Below are positions 24,601 through 35,720 of a stretch of 64,000 nt of DNA, in pieces. The DNA comes from Salminus brasiliensis (lineage: Eukaryota > Chordata > Actinopteri > Characiformes > Bryconidae). Numbering within the stretch: the first letter of the stretch is position 1; the number at the start of each line of letters is the position of its first letter. The position numbers and the translations under genes are program-made. The notes beneath the pieces are model-generated. The model did no database searches and had not been told where the DNA came from. It saw only the letters and a program-made list of their open reading frames with translations. The stretch spans positions 98,636,266 to 98,700,265 of the forward strand of contig NC_132878.1 in the NCBI RefSeq assembly GCF_030463535.1, in the 5' to 3' direction.

Positions 24601-27600
24601 ATTCTGACTCTGATTTTAACTCTGAATCTGATTCTCATTCTGGTTCTGACTCTGATTTTAACTCTGAATCTGATTCTCATTCTGGTTCTGACTCTGATTT
24701 TGACTCTGAATCTGATTCTCATTCTGATTCTGACTCTGATTTTGACTCTGAATCTGATTCTCATTCTGATTCTGTCTCTGAATCTGATTCTCATTCTGAT
24801 TCTGACTCTGATTTTAACTCTGAATCTGATTCTCATTCTGATTCTGATTTTAACTCTGAATCTGATTCTCATTCTGGTTCTGACTCTGATTTTGACTCTA
24901 AATCTGATTCTCATTCTGATTCTGACTCTGATTTTAACTTTTTATGATTTGGAGATGTTAGAGCGGTTAGAGCGCTGGGCTGTTGATGACAGGGTTGTGG
25001 GTTTGATACCCGGGCTCAGCAAGCTGCACCCTTGAGCAAGGCCCTTCACCCTCTCTGCTCCCCGGGTGCTGGAGTTGGCTGCCCACCGCTCTGGATGAGT
25101 GTGTGTACTCACTGCCCCTAGTGCACGAGTGTGTGTGTGTGTTCACTACCATAGATGGGTGAAATGTAGGGGACACATTTCGCTGTACAGAGCACAGTGA
25201 CAGGTCCTTGCACCTTTTTTTCTGACTCGGAGTCAGACTGTGATGCTCTGCTGTGTGGTCCTCAGGATCTTCCGGTGAATGTGAAGTTTATAATAGAGGG
25301 GATGGAGGAGACAGGCTCTAATGGACTGGACGCCATGATTGAGTCCCAGAAGGACTCGTTCTTCTCGGATGTGGATTACATCATCATCTCAGACTGCGGC
25401 TGGCTCAGTAAACGACCCGCTCTCACCTACGGCACCCGGGGCAACTGCTACTTCTTCGCTGAGGTAGGTTCTGACCCTGTTCAGACCTGCAGCAATGCTT
25501 TGCCTCTCGTCGCCCACACTGCTGGTTGCTTGTTACTCCTGGGTGTTTCTGAACTTGAGCTGACTTGTTGTTGCCATGGTTTCAGAAAAGACTCCCATAT
25601 ACTGACTTACATTAAATGATCCACAGGTGGAGGGGCCGAAGCAGGACTTACACTCCGGAGTGTACGGGGGAACAGTGATAGAGCCCATGACGGACATGAT
25701 CGGGATTTTGGGTGTGTTTAGTGTTACTATCTCACTGATATTCATTTAATTAATGAAAACTGATGGTGTAAACCAGTACCCCCCCCTTCCCCACCTTCTC
25801 CTCTCAGACACGCTGATCAGCCCCAGCGGGACCATCCTGATCCCCGGTATCAGAGACGCAGTGGCTCATTTCTCTGATGAAGAGTGGAAGATGTATCAGG
25901 ACATTGAGTTTGATGTGGAGAGCTACAAGGCCAAGATCGGAGTGGAGCAGCTCATGTACAACAACAAGGTAGAGAGACATTCACAGCTATTATAGTGTGC
26001 TAGACCCCATTGACCCCCCCCCCCCCAACTCAGCACATATATCCTTTCAACTCTGCTCCACCCCACTCAAACACGCCCATCTATTCAGCCCTGCCCCCTA
26101 CAGTGTAAGCAGGCAGACTGGGACAGACAGTACTACTGTAAAAATGCACCATCTGCTTTCTGCCTGCAGGTGGAGCTGTTGGCCCATCGCTGGCGTCACC
26201 CCACTGTCTCCATCCATGGCATTGAGGGGGCTTTCTCCGCCCCCGGGTCAAAAACAGTCATACCTGCTAAAGTCACGGCCAAGTTCTCCATCCGCCAGGT
26301 ACCGGACATGGACCCTGCAGTGGTGGAGAAGCAGGTGAGCACAGACCACTACTGCTACTAAAAATAATACTACACAATAACGTAACTTAATATTAATATA
26401 CTGTAATAATAATAATAACAATGTAATAATACTACTAAACCTACTAATACTACTATTCAATCATATAACTGAACATTAATATAATGTAATAATAATAATT
26501 GGGCTGCTTGTTTTATGTTCTTAAAGGTTATATAAGAACATAAAACAAACAAAATTATAATAATAAAATATATAATATAAATAAAAACACTACTACTAAT
26601 AATAATACTAATACTATATAATAATATAATTGAACATTAATGTAATTTAGTATTAATAATAATGAAACAATACTACTAATCCTACTAATAATACTATTCA
26701 ATAATATAGTAGAATATTAACATTAGATGATAATAGTGTAATAGTATTCTACTGCTACTACTATTACTGCTAATAATAATAATCAAAAACAATATCATAT
26801 TGTGCTTACTTATAATTATAATAATTATTATTATCAATATCAACTGTTAGTTGTAAACTGTTGTAAATTGTAATTAAAATGAATTAAAAAGTAATCTCAC
26901 TGTCAGGGATTACAAGGATTACAGTCATCTACAGCAGACCATCAACGTAAAGAGTCTCGAATAACTCACTATTACTGACTAAGCCCAGCCATACAGTCAG
27001 CTGACCTGTCCATCTTCCTGTCTCAGGTGAGTGACCACCTGCATTCGGTGTTCGCCAAGAGGAAGAGCCCCAATAAACTGAAGGTGACGATGATCATCGG
27101 AGCTAAACCATGGCTCGCTGAGGTCAAACACCCACTGTACGAGGCAGGAAAAGCAGCTGTCAAGAGAGGTCATCCTCACCAAACCTTCCCTAAAATATCC
27201 TACAGTGTACTTCCACTCACTGGCCGCTTTATTAGAAACACCCTACACTGTACGTCCACTCACTGGCCGCTTTATTAGAAACACCCTACACTGTACTTCC
27301 ACTCACTGGCCGCTTTATTAGAAACACCCTACACTGTACTTCCACTCACTGGCCGCTTTATTAGAAACACCCTACACTGTACTTCCACTTACTGGCCGCT
27401 TTATTAGAAACACCCTACACTGTACGTCCACTCACTGGCCGCTTTATTAGAAACACCCTACACTGTACTTCCACTCACTGGCCGCTTTATTAGAAACACC
27501 CTACACTGTACGTCCACTCACTGGCCGCTTTATTAGAAACACCCAAAGCTGTACTTCCACTCACTGGCCTCTTTATTAGAAACACCCTACACTGTACGTC

Positions 27601-30600
27601 CACTCACTGGCCATTTTATTAGAAACTCCCTACACTGTACGTCCACTCACTGGCCACTTTATTAGAAACACCCTACACTGTACGTCCACTCACTGGCCAC
27701 TTTATTAGAAACACCCTACACTGTACTTCCACTCACTGGCCGCTTTATTAGAAACACCCAAAGCTGTACTTCCACTCACTGGCCGCTTTATTAGAAACAC
27801 CCTACACTGTACGTCCACTCACTGGCCGCTTTATTACAAACACCCTACACTGTACGTCCACTCACTGGCCACTTTATTAGAAACACCCTACACTGTACTT
27901 CCACTCACTGGCCGCTTTATTAGAAACACCCTACACTGTACGTCCACTCACTGGCCATTTTATTAGAAACTCCCTACACTGTACGTCCACTCACTGGCCA
28001 CTTTATTAGAAACACCCTACACTGTACGTCCACTCACTGGCCACTTTATTAGAAACACCCTACACTGTACGTCCACTCACTGGCCGCTTTATTAGAAACA
28101 CCCAAAGCTGTACTTCCACTCACTGGCCACTTTATTAGAAACACCCTACACTGTACGTCCACTCACTGGCCGCTTTATTAGAAACACCCTACACTGTACG
28201 TCCACTCACTGGCCACTTTATTAGAAACACCCTACACTGTACGTCCACTCACTCACCACTTTATTAGAAACACCCTACACTGTACGTCCACTCACTGGCC
28301 ATTTTATTAGAAACTCCCTACACTGTACGTCCACTCACTGGCCGCTTTATTAGAAACACCCTACACTGTACGTCCACTCACTGGCCGCTTTATTAGAAAC
28401 ACCCTACACTGTACGTCCACTCACTGGCCGCTTTATTAGAAACACCCAAAGCTGTACTTCCACTCATTGGCCATTTTATTAGAACCCCCTACACTGTACG
28501 TCCACTCATTGGCCACTTTATTAGAAACACCCTACACTGTACGTCCACTCACTGGCCTCTTTATTAGAAACACCCTACACTGTACGTCCACTCACTGGCC
28601 GCTTTATTAGAAACACCCAAAGCTGTACTTCCACTCATTGGCCACTTTATTAGAACCCCCTACCTTAGAGGTCCACTTCTCTGAACTTGTCGTCTCCTGC
28701 AGTGTTTAACGTGGAACCTGACCTGATTCGGGAGGGCGGGACGATTCCCATTGCCAGGACGTTCCAGGATGTGACGGGGAAGAGTATCATCATGCTGCCC
28801 ATCGGAGGCTTTGATGACGGCCTTCACTCCCAGAATGAGAAGATGAGCAGGTAACCAGGAACATCCCGGAACACTTAACATGAAAGCACAGTGCACTGAT
28901 AGCAGCCCCCCAAAGCTATTTAAGTATAATAGCACCCCCCTTGTGGACAATCTTGGTAAACATGAGTTATTGAATTACAAGACTACTGTATACACAGCTC
29001 TGGAAAAAATAAAGAGACAGTGGATAGCCGGCCAAGACATGATGGCTGTGATTGGCAGTCAAGGTTATTACAGCACTGGGTTGTTTATTGTATACTGGGT
29101 TGTTTACTGTGTACTGGGTTGTTTGCTGTGTACTGGGTTGTTTACTGTGTACTGGGTTGTTTATTGTATACTGGGTTGTTTACTGTGTGCTGGGTTGTTT
29201 ACTGTGTGCTGGGTTGTTTACTGTGTACTGGGTTGTTTATTGTGTACTGGGTTGTTTATTGTATACTGGGTTGTTTATTGTGTGCTGGGTTGTTTACTGT
29301 GTGCTGGGTTGTTTACTGTGTACTGGGTTGTTTATTGTATACTGGGTTGTTTACTGTGTACTGGGTTGTTTACTGTGTGCTGGGTTGTTTATTGTGTACT
29401 GGGTTGTTTATTGTATACTGGGTTGTTTACTGTGTACTGGGTTGTTTACTGTGTGCTGGGTTGTTTACTGTGTACTGGGTTGTTTACTGTGTACTGGGTT
29501 GTTTGCTGTGTACTGGGTTGTTTACTGTGTGCTGGGTTGTTTACTGTGTACTGGGTTGTTTACTGTGTACTGGGTTGTTTATTGTATACTGGGTTGTTTA
29601 CTGTGTACTGGGTTGTTTATTGTATACTGGGTTGTTTACTGTGTGCTGGGTTGTTTACTGTGTGCTGGGTTGTTTACTGTGTACTGGGTTGTTTATTGTG
29701 TGCTGGGTTGTTTACTGTGTACTGGGTTGTTTATTGTATACTGGGTTGTTTACTGTGTACTGGGTTGTTTACTGTGTGCTGGGTTGTTTACTGTGTACTG
29801 GGTTGTTTATTGTATACTGGGTTGTTTACTGTGTACTGGGTTGTTTATTGTATACTGGGTTGTTTACTGTGTACTGGGTTGTTTACTGTGTGCTGGGTTG
29901 TTTACTGTGTGCTGGGTTGTTTACTGTGTACTGGGTTGTTTATTGTATACTGGGTTGTTTACTGTGTACTGGGTTGTGTACTGTGTACTGGGTTGTTTAC
30001 TGTGTACTGGGTTGTTTATTGTATACTGGGTTGTTTACTGTGTGCTGGGTTGTTTACTGTGTACTGGGTTGTTTACTGTGTGCTGGGTTGTTTACTGTGT
30101 ACTGGGTTGTTTACTGTGTACTGGGTTGTTTACTGTGTGCTGGGTTGTTTACTGTGTACTGGGTTGTTTATTGTGTACTGGGTTGTTTACTGTGTACTGG
30201 GTTGTTTATTGTATACTGGGTTGTTTACTGTGTACTGGGTTGTTTACTGTGTGCTGGGTTGTTTACTGTGTACTGGGTTGTTTATTGTGTACTGGGTTGT
30301 TTACTGTGTACTGGGTTGTTTACTGTGTACTGGGTTGTTTACTGTGTACTGGGTTGTTTATTGTGTGCTGGGTTGTTTACTGTGTGCTGGGTTGTTTATT
30401 GTATACTGGGTTGTTTACTGTGTACTGGGTTGTTTATTGTATACTGGGTTGTTTACTGTGTACTGGGTTGTTTATTGTGTACTGGGTTGTTTATTGTATA
30501 CTGGGTTGTTTACTGTGTACTGGGTTGTTTACTGTGTACTGGGTTGTTTATTGTGTGCTGGGTTGTTTACTGTGTGCTGGGTTGTTTATTGTGTACTGGG

Positions 30601-30713
30601 TTGTTTACTGTTTATGGGTTCATGTCTGATCTTTTCTCAGGTACAATTACATAGAGGGAACCAAGCTGTTCATTGCTTACCTGCATGAAGTATCTCAGAT
30701 AAAGAGGAACTGA
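21622..30713 (+). CDS. cndp1: Secreted carnosine dipeptidase (M20 metallopeptidase), 11 coding exons
   Basis: It hydrolyses Xaa-His dipeptides such as carnosine and is expected to be extracellular. Coding exons: 21622-21729, 22006-22149, 23036-23198, 23359-23447, 25266-25463, 25627-25711, 25808-25968, 26170-26334, 27027-27168, 28703-28850, 30641-30713. All junctions are GT-AG and phases match, giving 1476 nt and 491 residues (human CNDP1 is about 507). Residues 1-17 form a hydrophobic signal peptide, which favours CNDP1 over cytosolic CNDP2. Di-zinc ligands are H115 (GHVDVQPA), D148 (SDNKAP), E183 with general base E182 (EGMEET), D211 (IISD) and H460 (DDGLHSQNE). Spacings of 33, 35, 28 and 249 residues almost match CNDP2 (33, 35, 28, 250). 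H243 (LHSGVYGG) is the dimer-contributed histidine. One N-glycosylation site is seen at N133 (NLT). The usual Gly after DNK is Ala151. Confidence 0.95.
22165..23000. repeat. 29-bp minisatellite in intron 2
   Basis: About 28 copies of cagcctacagcagtttagcc + ccacccatt with variants (ctcccatt, taccattc, tacacca). It is the reverse complement of the unit at 1-240. It fills nearly all of the intron between coding exons 2 and 3. Confidence 0.95.
23700..24945. repeat. Hexamer-based (tctgan)n array in intron 4, duplicated
   Basis: The repeat is built from tctgac/tctgat/tctgaa hexamers with a recurring 42-bp pattern (gattctcattctggttctga...). A non-repeat lead (aaacagcttcctgcctctga... to gatttagagtctagttttca) occurs at 23773 and again at 24301, so a block of about 530 bp was tandemly duplicated. 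Long frames on both strands (alternating I/L and R/K runs) are artefacts. Confidence 0.95.
24953..25219 (+). mobile_element. tRNA-type SINE in intron 4
   Basis: The head gttagagcggttagagcgct (A-box-like) is followed by gtgggtttgatacccgggct (B-box-like), cttgagcaaggcccttcacc, (GT)n and a tail with gacacatttcgctgtacaga. It is the same family as 7186-7494 and is inserted at the edge of the hexamer array, about 45 bp upstream of coding exon 5. Confidence 0.85.
26335..27026. other. AT-rich intron 8
   Basis: A 692-bp intron made largely of taa/ata-rich sequence (26360-26890) between a gtgagc donor and a tctcag acceptor. No element recognised. Confidence 0.8.
27195..28665. repeat. 43-bp minisatellite in intron 9
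   Basis: About 34 copies of a 43-bp unit containing cactgtacgtccactcactg and gccgctttattagaaacacc. The variable sites (acgtcc/acttcc, ccgctt/ccactt/ccattt, ctacac/caaagc) are arranged in recurring blocks, indicating higher-order duplication. The 'tggccactttattagaaaca' core resembles a common interspersed fish repeat, from which the array may have grown. Confidence 0.95.
28875..29079. other. Unique part of intron 10
   Basis: Intron sequence ahead of the 19-bp array. Retaining this intron would put a TAA directly after the exon-10 junction codon (aggtaa at 28849-28854). Confidence 0.7.
29080..30615. repeat. 19-bp minisatellite in intron 10
   Basis: About 80 copies of a 19-bp unit ctgggttgtttactgtgta with variants actgtg/attgta/attgtg/gctgtg and tactgg/tgctgg. 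Because 19 is not a multiple of 3 and no frame of the unit has a stop, all three + frames are open for over 500 codons. This is intronic repeat, not protein. Confidence 0.95.
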
Positions 30714-30867
30714 TCCTCCACACTGCTGAAGCTCCTCAGCTGCCCCACACCTCTTTAATGCTTTTATACAGTTCAAACATTTCATACCATGAGCACTCAC
30801 TGTCTGTGTGTGAGTAGATTACATTTCTTTAGTCCTGATTTCATTCTGATATTCTCCATGATAATTA

Positions 30868-30873
30868 AATAAA
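30868..30873 (+). terminator. Polyadenylation signal of cndp1
   Basis: AATAAA about 155 bp after the TGA at 30711-30713, within ataattaaataaataataat. Position and sequence fit a vertebrate poly(A) signal. Confidence 0.6.
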
Positions 30874-30956
30874 TAATAATTATAACACTGTTTTAAGGTG
30901 GTCTTATCTTCATTCTGAGTCTTTAACCAGTGAATCTGACCATTGCTCACCAAGCT

Positions 30957-31093
30957 GTTTTCAGAGCAGCTTCACTCCTGACTCTCCTGGGTGGTTGTAG
31001 GTCAGATCCAGTTCTTTCAGGTGGGAGGGGTTTGAACTCAGAGCTGTAGCCAGAGAAGAACAGCCTTTCTCTGTGACCATACAACCAGACACT
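30957..31093 (-). pseudogene. Orphan LRR exon of an NLRC3-like NOD receptor
   Basis: On the - strand, right after an acceptor (ctctctctgcag|), the frame reads [20 protein letters not shown] then PSHLKELDLTYNHPGESGVK. This is a typical fish NLRC3/NLRP12-like leucine-rich-repeat exon (LxxLDLxxN and GVKLL signature). It breaks off with a stop just after GVKLL. No NACHT or further LRR exon lies nearby, so it is an isolated exon relic or the edge of a lost gene. Confidence 0.8.
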
Positions 31094-31095
31094 CT

Positions 31096-31102
31096 GCAGA
31101 GA

Positions 31103-31200
<98 letters not shown>

Positions 31201-31224
31201 GAGGGAGAGAGTGAGAGAGAGAGA
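31096..31224. repeat. (GA)n microsatellite
   Basis: About 130 bp of GA dinucleotides with occasional gaca, gagg and gtga interruptions, directly upstream (- strand) of the LRR exon acceptor. Confidence 0.95.
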
Positions 31225-31254
31225 GTTTGAAAAAACAGCGAGAACCATTATCCA

Positions 31255-31365
31255 CAAAAGTAATAAGGTTTCACTCCTGTGTGAATAAGCCAGATTGAAG
31301 GTGATTACTCTGATGATTAAAACTTTTTCCACAGTCTGAGCAGTGATAATGCTTCTTAAATTGAA
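31255..31365 (-). pseudogene. C2H2 zinc-finger fragment
   Basis: On the - strand it reads [15 protein letters not shown], then shifts frame through a decayed second half (ending in a cacaggag remnant). It is one finger of the family encoded at 42-62 kb. Confidence 0.75.
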
Positions 31366-31414
31366 CCTGCCTGATAAAGTGAAGTAGACCAAAAGTTCCT
31401 TAAAAGATAGACAT

Positions 31415-32190
31415 CATCCAAAGAAATTCAGGAACAAATGAGACACAATATAAATCCAAGCTTTGGGATGTGGTATATTCATTAGCTCTGCAGATGTTCA
31501 TAGACCTGAAGGGATGGTATGGGGTTGAGGAATATTATAGTGAGGCCCATGGGGTAGACTTGGAAAAGGAGAGCGGGACATAAGATGTTGTTTAGATTGG
31601 ACATACTTTCTGGTGCACGTGACAGGAATGTTAAGGGGATCCAGATGTGTCTGCAGCACGTAGACCACGTAACCAATGGTGGGGGCTGATGAATATTCCT
31701 TATGGATGAAATGCAGACATCCTGCATATGGGAACAGTCCAACCACATATGGAGTGTAGTCGAGTATAAAACGTGAGGTGTTCCTCTGTCTAGGGAGAGA
31801 GAGCAGAGGGGTACAGAGAATTGGCGGACTCTCTCTTTCCACACTGTACTTTTGATTGGAATAAAATGTTTTATTGTTGCAACTGAAATATGGTGGTCAC
31901 GAGTCTCCTTTCCAAAAGAAGTCCTTCAAAGAACACCACAAGAAAAACAGTGAGAACCATTATCCACAAAAGGCGAAAACATGGCACAGTGGTGAGCCTT
32001 CCCAGGAGTGGCCAGCTGACCAAAATTACCCCAAGAGTGCAGCGATGACCCGAAAAGACCCCATAACAACATCCAAAGAACTGCAGGCCTCACTTGCCTC
32101 AGTAAGGGTCAGTATTCATGCCTCTACCATAAGAAAGAGACTGGGCAAAAATGGCCTGCATGGCAGAGCTCTAAGAAACCACTGCTAAGC
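31415..32190 (+). mobile_element. Tc1-like transposon fragment split by a solo LTR
   Basis: The left piece (31415-31468, aaagaaattcaggaacaaat...) and right piece (about 31925-32190, gagaaccattatccacaaaa... through ccaaagaactgcaggcctca) are consecutive parts of a Tc1 transposase N-terminal DNA-binding region. The right piece encodes TTSKELQASLASVRVSIHAS and TIRKRLGKNGLHG. Frameshifts are present and the catalytic half is missing. The LTR at 31469-31914 separates the pieces. Confidence 0.75.
31469..31914 (+). mobile_element. Solo LTR of an endogenous retroelement
   Basis: It starts TGTGGTATATTC and ends near TTTCCA. It has a TATA-like gagtataaaacgtgaggtg (about 31762), a run cagaattggcggactctctc and a poly(A) signal in ttggaataaaatgttttatt. 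It is homologous, in inverted orientation, to 34933-35338 along its length. No internal region is attached. Confidence 0.75.
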
Positions 32191-32545
32191 GACAAGTCAA
32201 GTCAAGTCAGATTTATTTGTGTAGCTTTTTACAACTGTTGTCGTCACAAAGCAGCTTTACATAATTAGTACTTAATAAAGGACAAAGACAGAGAAGAAAT
32301 AACATGAAGGATCAAAGACCCCCGTGAGCAAGCCAACGGCGACAGTGGCAAGGAAAAACTCCCTCAGAGCTGGAGGAAGAAACCTTGGGAGGAACCAAGA
32401 CTCACAAGGGGGACCCATCCTCCTCTGGTCAGAACTACTTAAACATTAATGATAAAAATGACCAAACCAGGTACAACAGAAAGTTGATAGTGGTGATATT
32501 AATAGTGTCAGACAGGCACGAGTCCATCTAGGTTTCAGCACGGCC
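32191..32545 (+). mobile_element. Interspersed repeat, second copy
   Basis: Same element as 19987-20375, from the caagtcaagtc head through agtgtcagacaggcacgagt. It truncates the Tc1 fragment to its left. Confidence 0.8.
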
Positions 32546-32659
32546 ACCAAACAGGCAGCAGCGGCAGGCGGGAGAGCCATTATATATAAGAAAGGTAAAT
32601 GAATTTGGCTTGAGCGCCATTAAAGAGCCCATGACCATTAAAAAATTAGTGTGGACAAG

Positions 32660-33075
<416 letters not shown>

Positions 33076-33144
33076 GAATGTTTGAACCTCAAAACCTGAC
33101 AGTTGCCATTTCTTTAGTAATCTGTGTCTGATGAGGACAGTTTA

Positions 33145-33720
33145 AGTATCAGAATCACTTTATTTACCAAGTGTGTTACATATACAAGGAGTTTAGTCTT
33201 GGTGCACACAGACTAGACTGTAAATATGTGAATATGTGCATATACAAATATCAGAAAATAAAGTATATTATTAACAATATATTTCAGGGTGTATTTTGGT
33301 ACAGAATAAGGTTTGGGGCACACACCAGGGGTGTTTGTAAAGTTCTGTTTCTGAACTCAGTCACGGGTCGTTGGTCAGCTGGCAGCTGTTCAGAAGAAGG
33401 GGAGGTTTCTCACCGTGTGATTGGTGATCTCCTGAAGTTCTTTCCAAACTGAACCTGGATTATTAGCAGCAATGTGGCCTTTCAGCCTGTCTGAGTGTTT
33501 TCTATTTTCTGCTTTAATCCCTTTCTCCAGTCTGTACCTGGCCTTTTTGTAAGACTGGTCTGTCTCCTCTCCTAAATGTTGCTTTATTAATACATACAAA
33601 GCCGATAATTGGTATTAATGCTGTGCTGGATTTTCTTAATTTTGTGTTCATCACATTAGTTGTTTTCAGATCCTCATTTGAGTAAGATAGCAGCAGAACC
33701 AGCAGAATCACAGAACAGGG
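33145..33720 (-). mobile_element. LINE remnant in dead ZNF unit
   Basis: On the - strand 33599-33390 encodes KKARYRLEKGIKAENRKHSD and AANNPGSVWKELQEITNHTV, corresponding to the linker region of the LINE at 14805-16151. It then jumps by internal deletion to a 3' end with acttggtaaataaagtgatt. Related remnants lie in the introns of the three ZNF genes (45295-45760, 53690-54090, 58390-58900). Confidence 0.8.
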
Positions 33721-34024
33721 TAAAACATATTTAACACCCTTACACCAGTGAAAAAATATCTACCTATTGTGGTATCTAGTGTCTGACATTTGCCTGCATG
33801 TCCGGAATGTGCACTTATCCGGGAGTCTGTTTTTCATGGTATGGACATAAAATTAAAATAGGAACTTGAGGTTGAAGGTCAGGAGTTTCTTCTCCTTTTA
33901 TCTTGTCTTACGAGACCAGACTGATGAGAAACACAAGTGTGATCTACAGTATATGTTGCGTCTCACAAGCAGCTGTCTTGTTTAAACAGTGAAACTAGAG
34001 AAGTCACCAGTTGTGTAAAAAACA
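33721..34024. other. Non-coding flank of ZNF unit
   Basis: Partly resembles the ZNF intron sequence (aacagggtaaaacatattta...). No gene. Confidence 0.5.
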
Positions 34025-34530
34025 GCAAAGCGGTGTTTTTGTTGCACACTGAAGAAGTTTGAGAGTAAAGTATGGGGAGACATATTTGCTGATATTCTAT
34101 TCTATATCTACATGTGTTCAATGATTTGGAATTTAACCCACTGTTGTTGTTTTTAATGTGAGCAGAAATATTGGAATATTATATGTCACAGGTGTTTCCT
34201 GTTGCCCTGTTGGAGTGTGTAGTAATTAATAGCTTTGGACTTTGAAGATAAACAAGTGCACTAAGATCAGTGAGGGGAATGGTCTGTTAAACACCACAAC
34301 ACCTTTCCAGGGGTAAGACATGTTCCCGCTTGTTTATATGAATATATATTGAATAATGTTTGTGTGTGCATCAAGCCAAATTCACTTTCCTCAGTGCAGT
34401 ATATTCTGCACCGGTCTGTCATTTAGAGTTTCCTTCACAAGATGCAATCTTGAAAGTCCTCAGTCAGGAATAAGTGGTGGCACCATTGTTCTATCTAGTG
34501 TAGTCAAAATAATTAATATTGTCCAATGAT
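34025..34530 (+). pseudogene. ZNF unit lacking its coding exon
   Basis: Positions 34025-34240 match the intron upstream of ZNF-C exon 2 (ttgttgcacactgaagaagt; compare 59230). Positions 34240-34530 match ZNF-C from its last codons into the 3' flank (ggtctgttaaacaccacaac, cagtatattctgcaccggtc; compare 61697-62010). The roughly 2.2 kb between, including all fingers, is absent. The junction lies near ggactttgaagataaacaag. Confidence 0.8.
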
Positions 34531-35720
34531 TCTGGTCATGTAAATTTCGTAAGACGGTCAGGATATTTGAAATGTCTTCCCTAGGATTCATAACATCCGT
34601 GCAGCATTCAGGACCTACTACTGAGCAAGTTCCACCTTGGCTGGATAGTAGATAGTCCAGAGCAATGCGGTTCTGCAGAATCATCATTCTGTGGGAGGCT
34701 AAAGCTAAGCTGATGTTGTTCAAGGCAAAAACAGTGTCATTTATCAGCTTTCCAGGGATTGCATGATACCATATGATGGAATTAGAGCGCCTAGAGTGCT
34801 AGACCACAGAGTCTGTTGACAGGTTAAACCAGCAATGCAGGAGCCACTCTGGTCAGTGCTGCCAGCTGTGAGTCTTAGCTTTTCTTGATTATGTCGTCTC
34901 GGTTCGTCTTCCTCTGGAGATGGACTTGTTATTCAAAAAGGAGAGTCTGTAACCACCGTCTTTAGTTGTAACAATAATATATTTTATTTCAATCGAAAGA
35001 ACAGTGTGGAGAGAGTCTGCCAATTCCGGGTGCCCCTCGGTCTCTCTCTCCGACTTAGGAATACCTTGAGTTTTTATACCTTATTTCACGCCACATTCTG
35101 TTGGAATGTTGCCATATATGGAATGTTTACATTTCATCCATAGGGAACAGCCATTAGCTCCCCCATTACCTAAGTGGTCCATGGCCACATCTGGACAGCG
35201 TTTAAATCACTGACACGTCTGCCCAAAGGGATGTCCAAATCTAAACAGCATCTTATGTCTGTTCAATTTGTGTATATTTGGTCAAGAAACGGGGCCCCCT
35301 TTCTTTTCTACATCTGCAAAGCCAATGAATATACTACAATTACTCCTCATGGATGGATTCAGATATGCAAGGGTGCATCTACCATTAAATCTGGAGGGAA
35401 GTTCAGACCATGCAGTGGTTCCACAGAGCCAGTATGTTCCTACTGGTGCAGGTAGACGGCATAACTGGGTCAAACCCCAAGGTTGACTGGCTTGCTAGTG
35501 CGAACTTGTAAGATAGAGCATGTGTCACAATTGGAGATCGGATGTGCAGTCCCTGAGATTCCTCCAGTTACGCTGACAGGTTGCGGGACACATACAGACT
35601 GATCTCCAAAGAGGTGAGTTCTAGTCAGTGAAAAGAGATGTGAAAAAACATTTTCTTTTGGGGTTTTCAAGGAAATGCTTGGAATAGGATTTCCCCCTTG
35701 GTTTATATTCACAGCAGTAT
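34531..35720 (-). pseudogene. ERV env fragments (SU and TM), split by a solo LTR
   Basis: Surface-subunit-like sequence occurs at 35712-35345 (PVGTYWLCGTTAWSELPSR and RCTLAYL motifs). The transmembrane part is at about 34930-34531, with LQNRIALDYLL followed by the C-X6-CC motif used for SU-TM linkage. A solo LTR (34933-35338) sits between them. Frames are interrupted by shifts. Neither the SU N-terminus nor the cytoplasmic tail is identifiable. Confidence 0.8.
34933..35338 (-). mobile_element. Solo LTR inserted in ERV env
   Basis: On the - strand it starts TGTAGTATATTCATTGGC and shows a TATA-like ggtataaaaactcaaggta, the aattggcagactctctccac block and gaaataaaatatattattg. It is collinear with the LTR at 31469-31914 but diverged. 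The inner edge near 34933 is uncertain. Confidence 0.7.

Noticed and set aside
23832-25035. Frames of 115-215 codons, alternating I/L on + and R/K on -
   Set aside because: Products of the tctgan hexamer array in intron 4; not antimicrobial or basic peptide genes.
24953-25060. Functional tRNA gene
   Set aside because: A- and B-box-like sequence is present, but no cloverleaf with anticodon arm could be drawn, and the segment continues as a SINE also found at 7186-7494.
28880-30688. Open frames of 602, 544 and 525 codons in all three + frames
   Set aside because: They translate a 19-bp intronic minisatellite; the peptide is the same repeat in each frame, and spliced cndp1 exons flank the array.
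31874-32188. 104-codon frame as a gene
   Set aside because: It joins the end of a solo LTR to an out-of-frame stretch and then a Tc1 transposase fragment.
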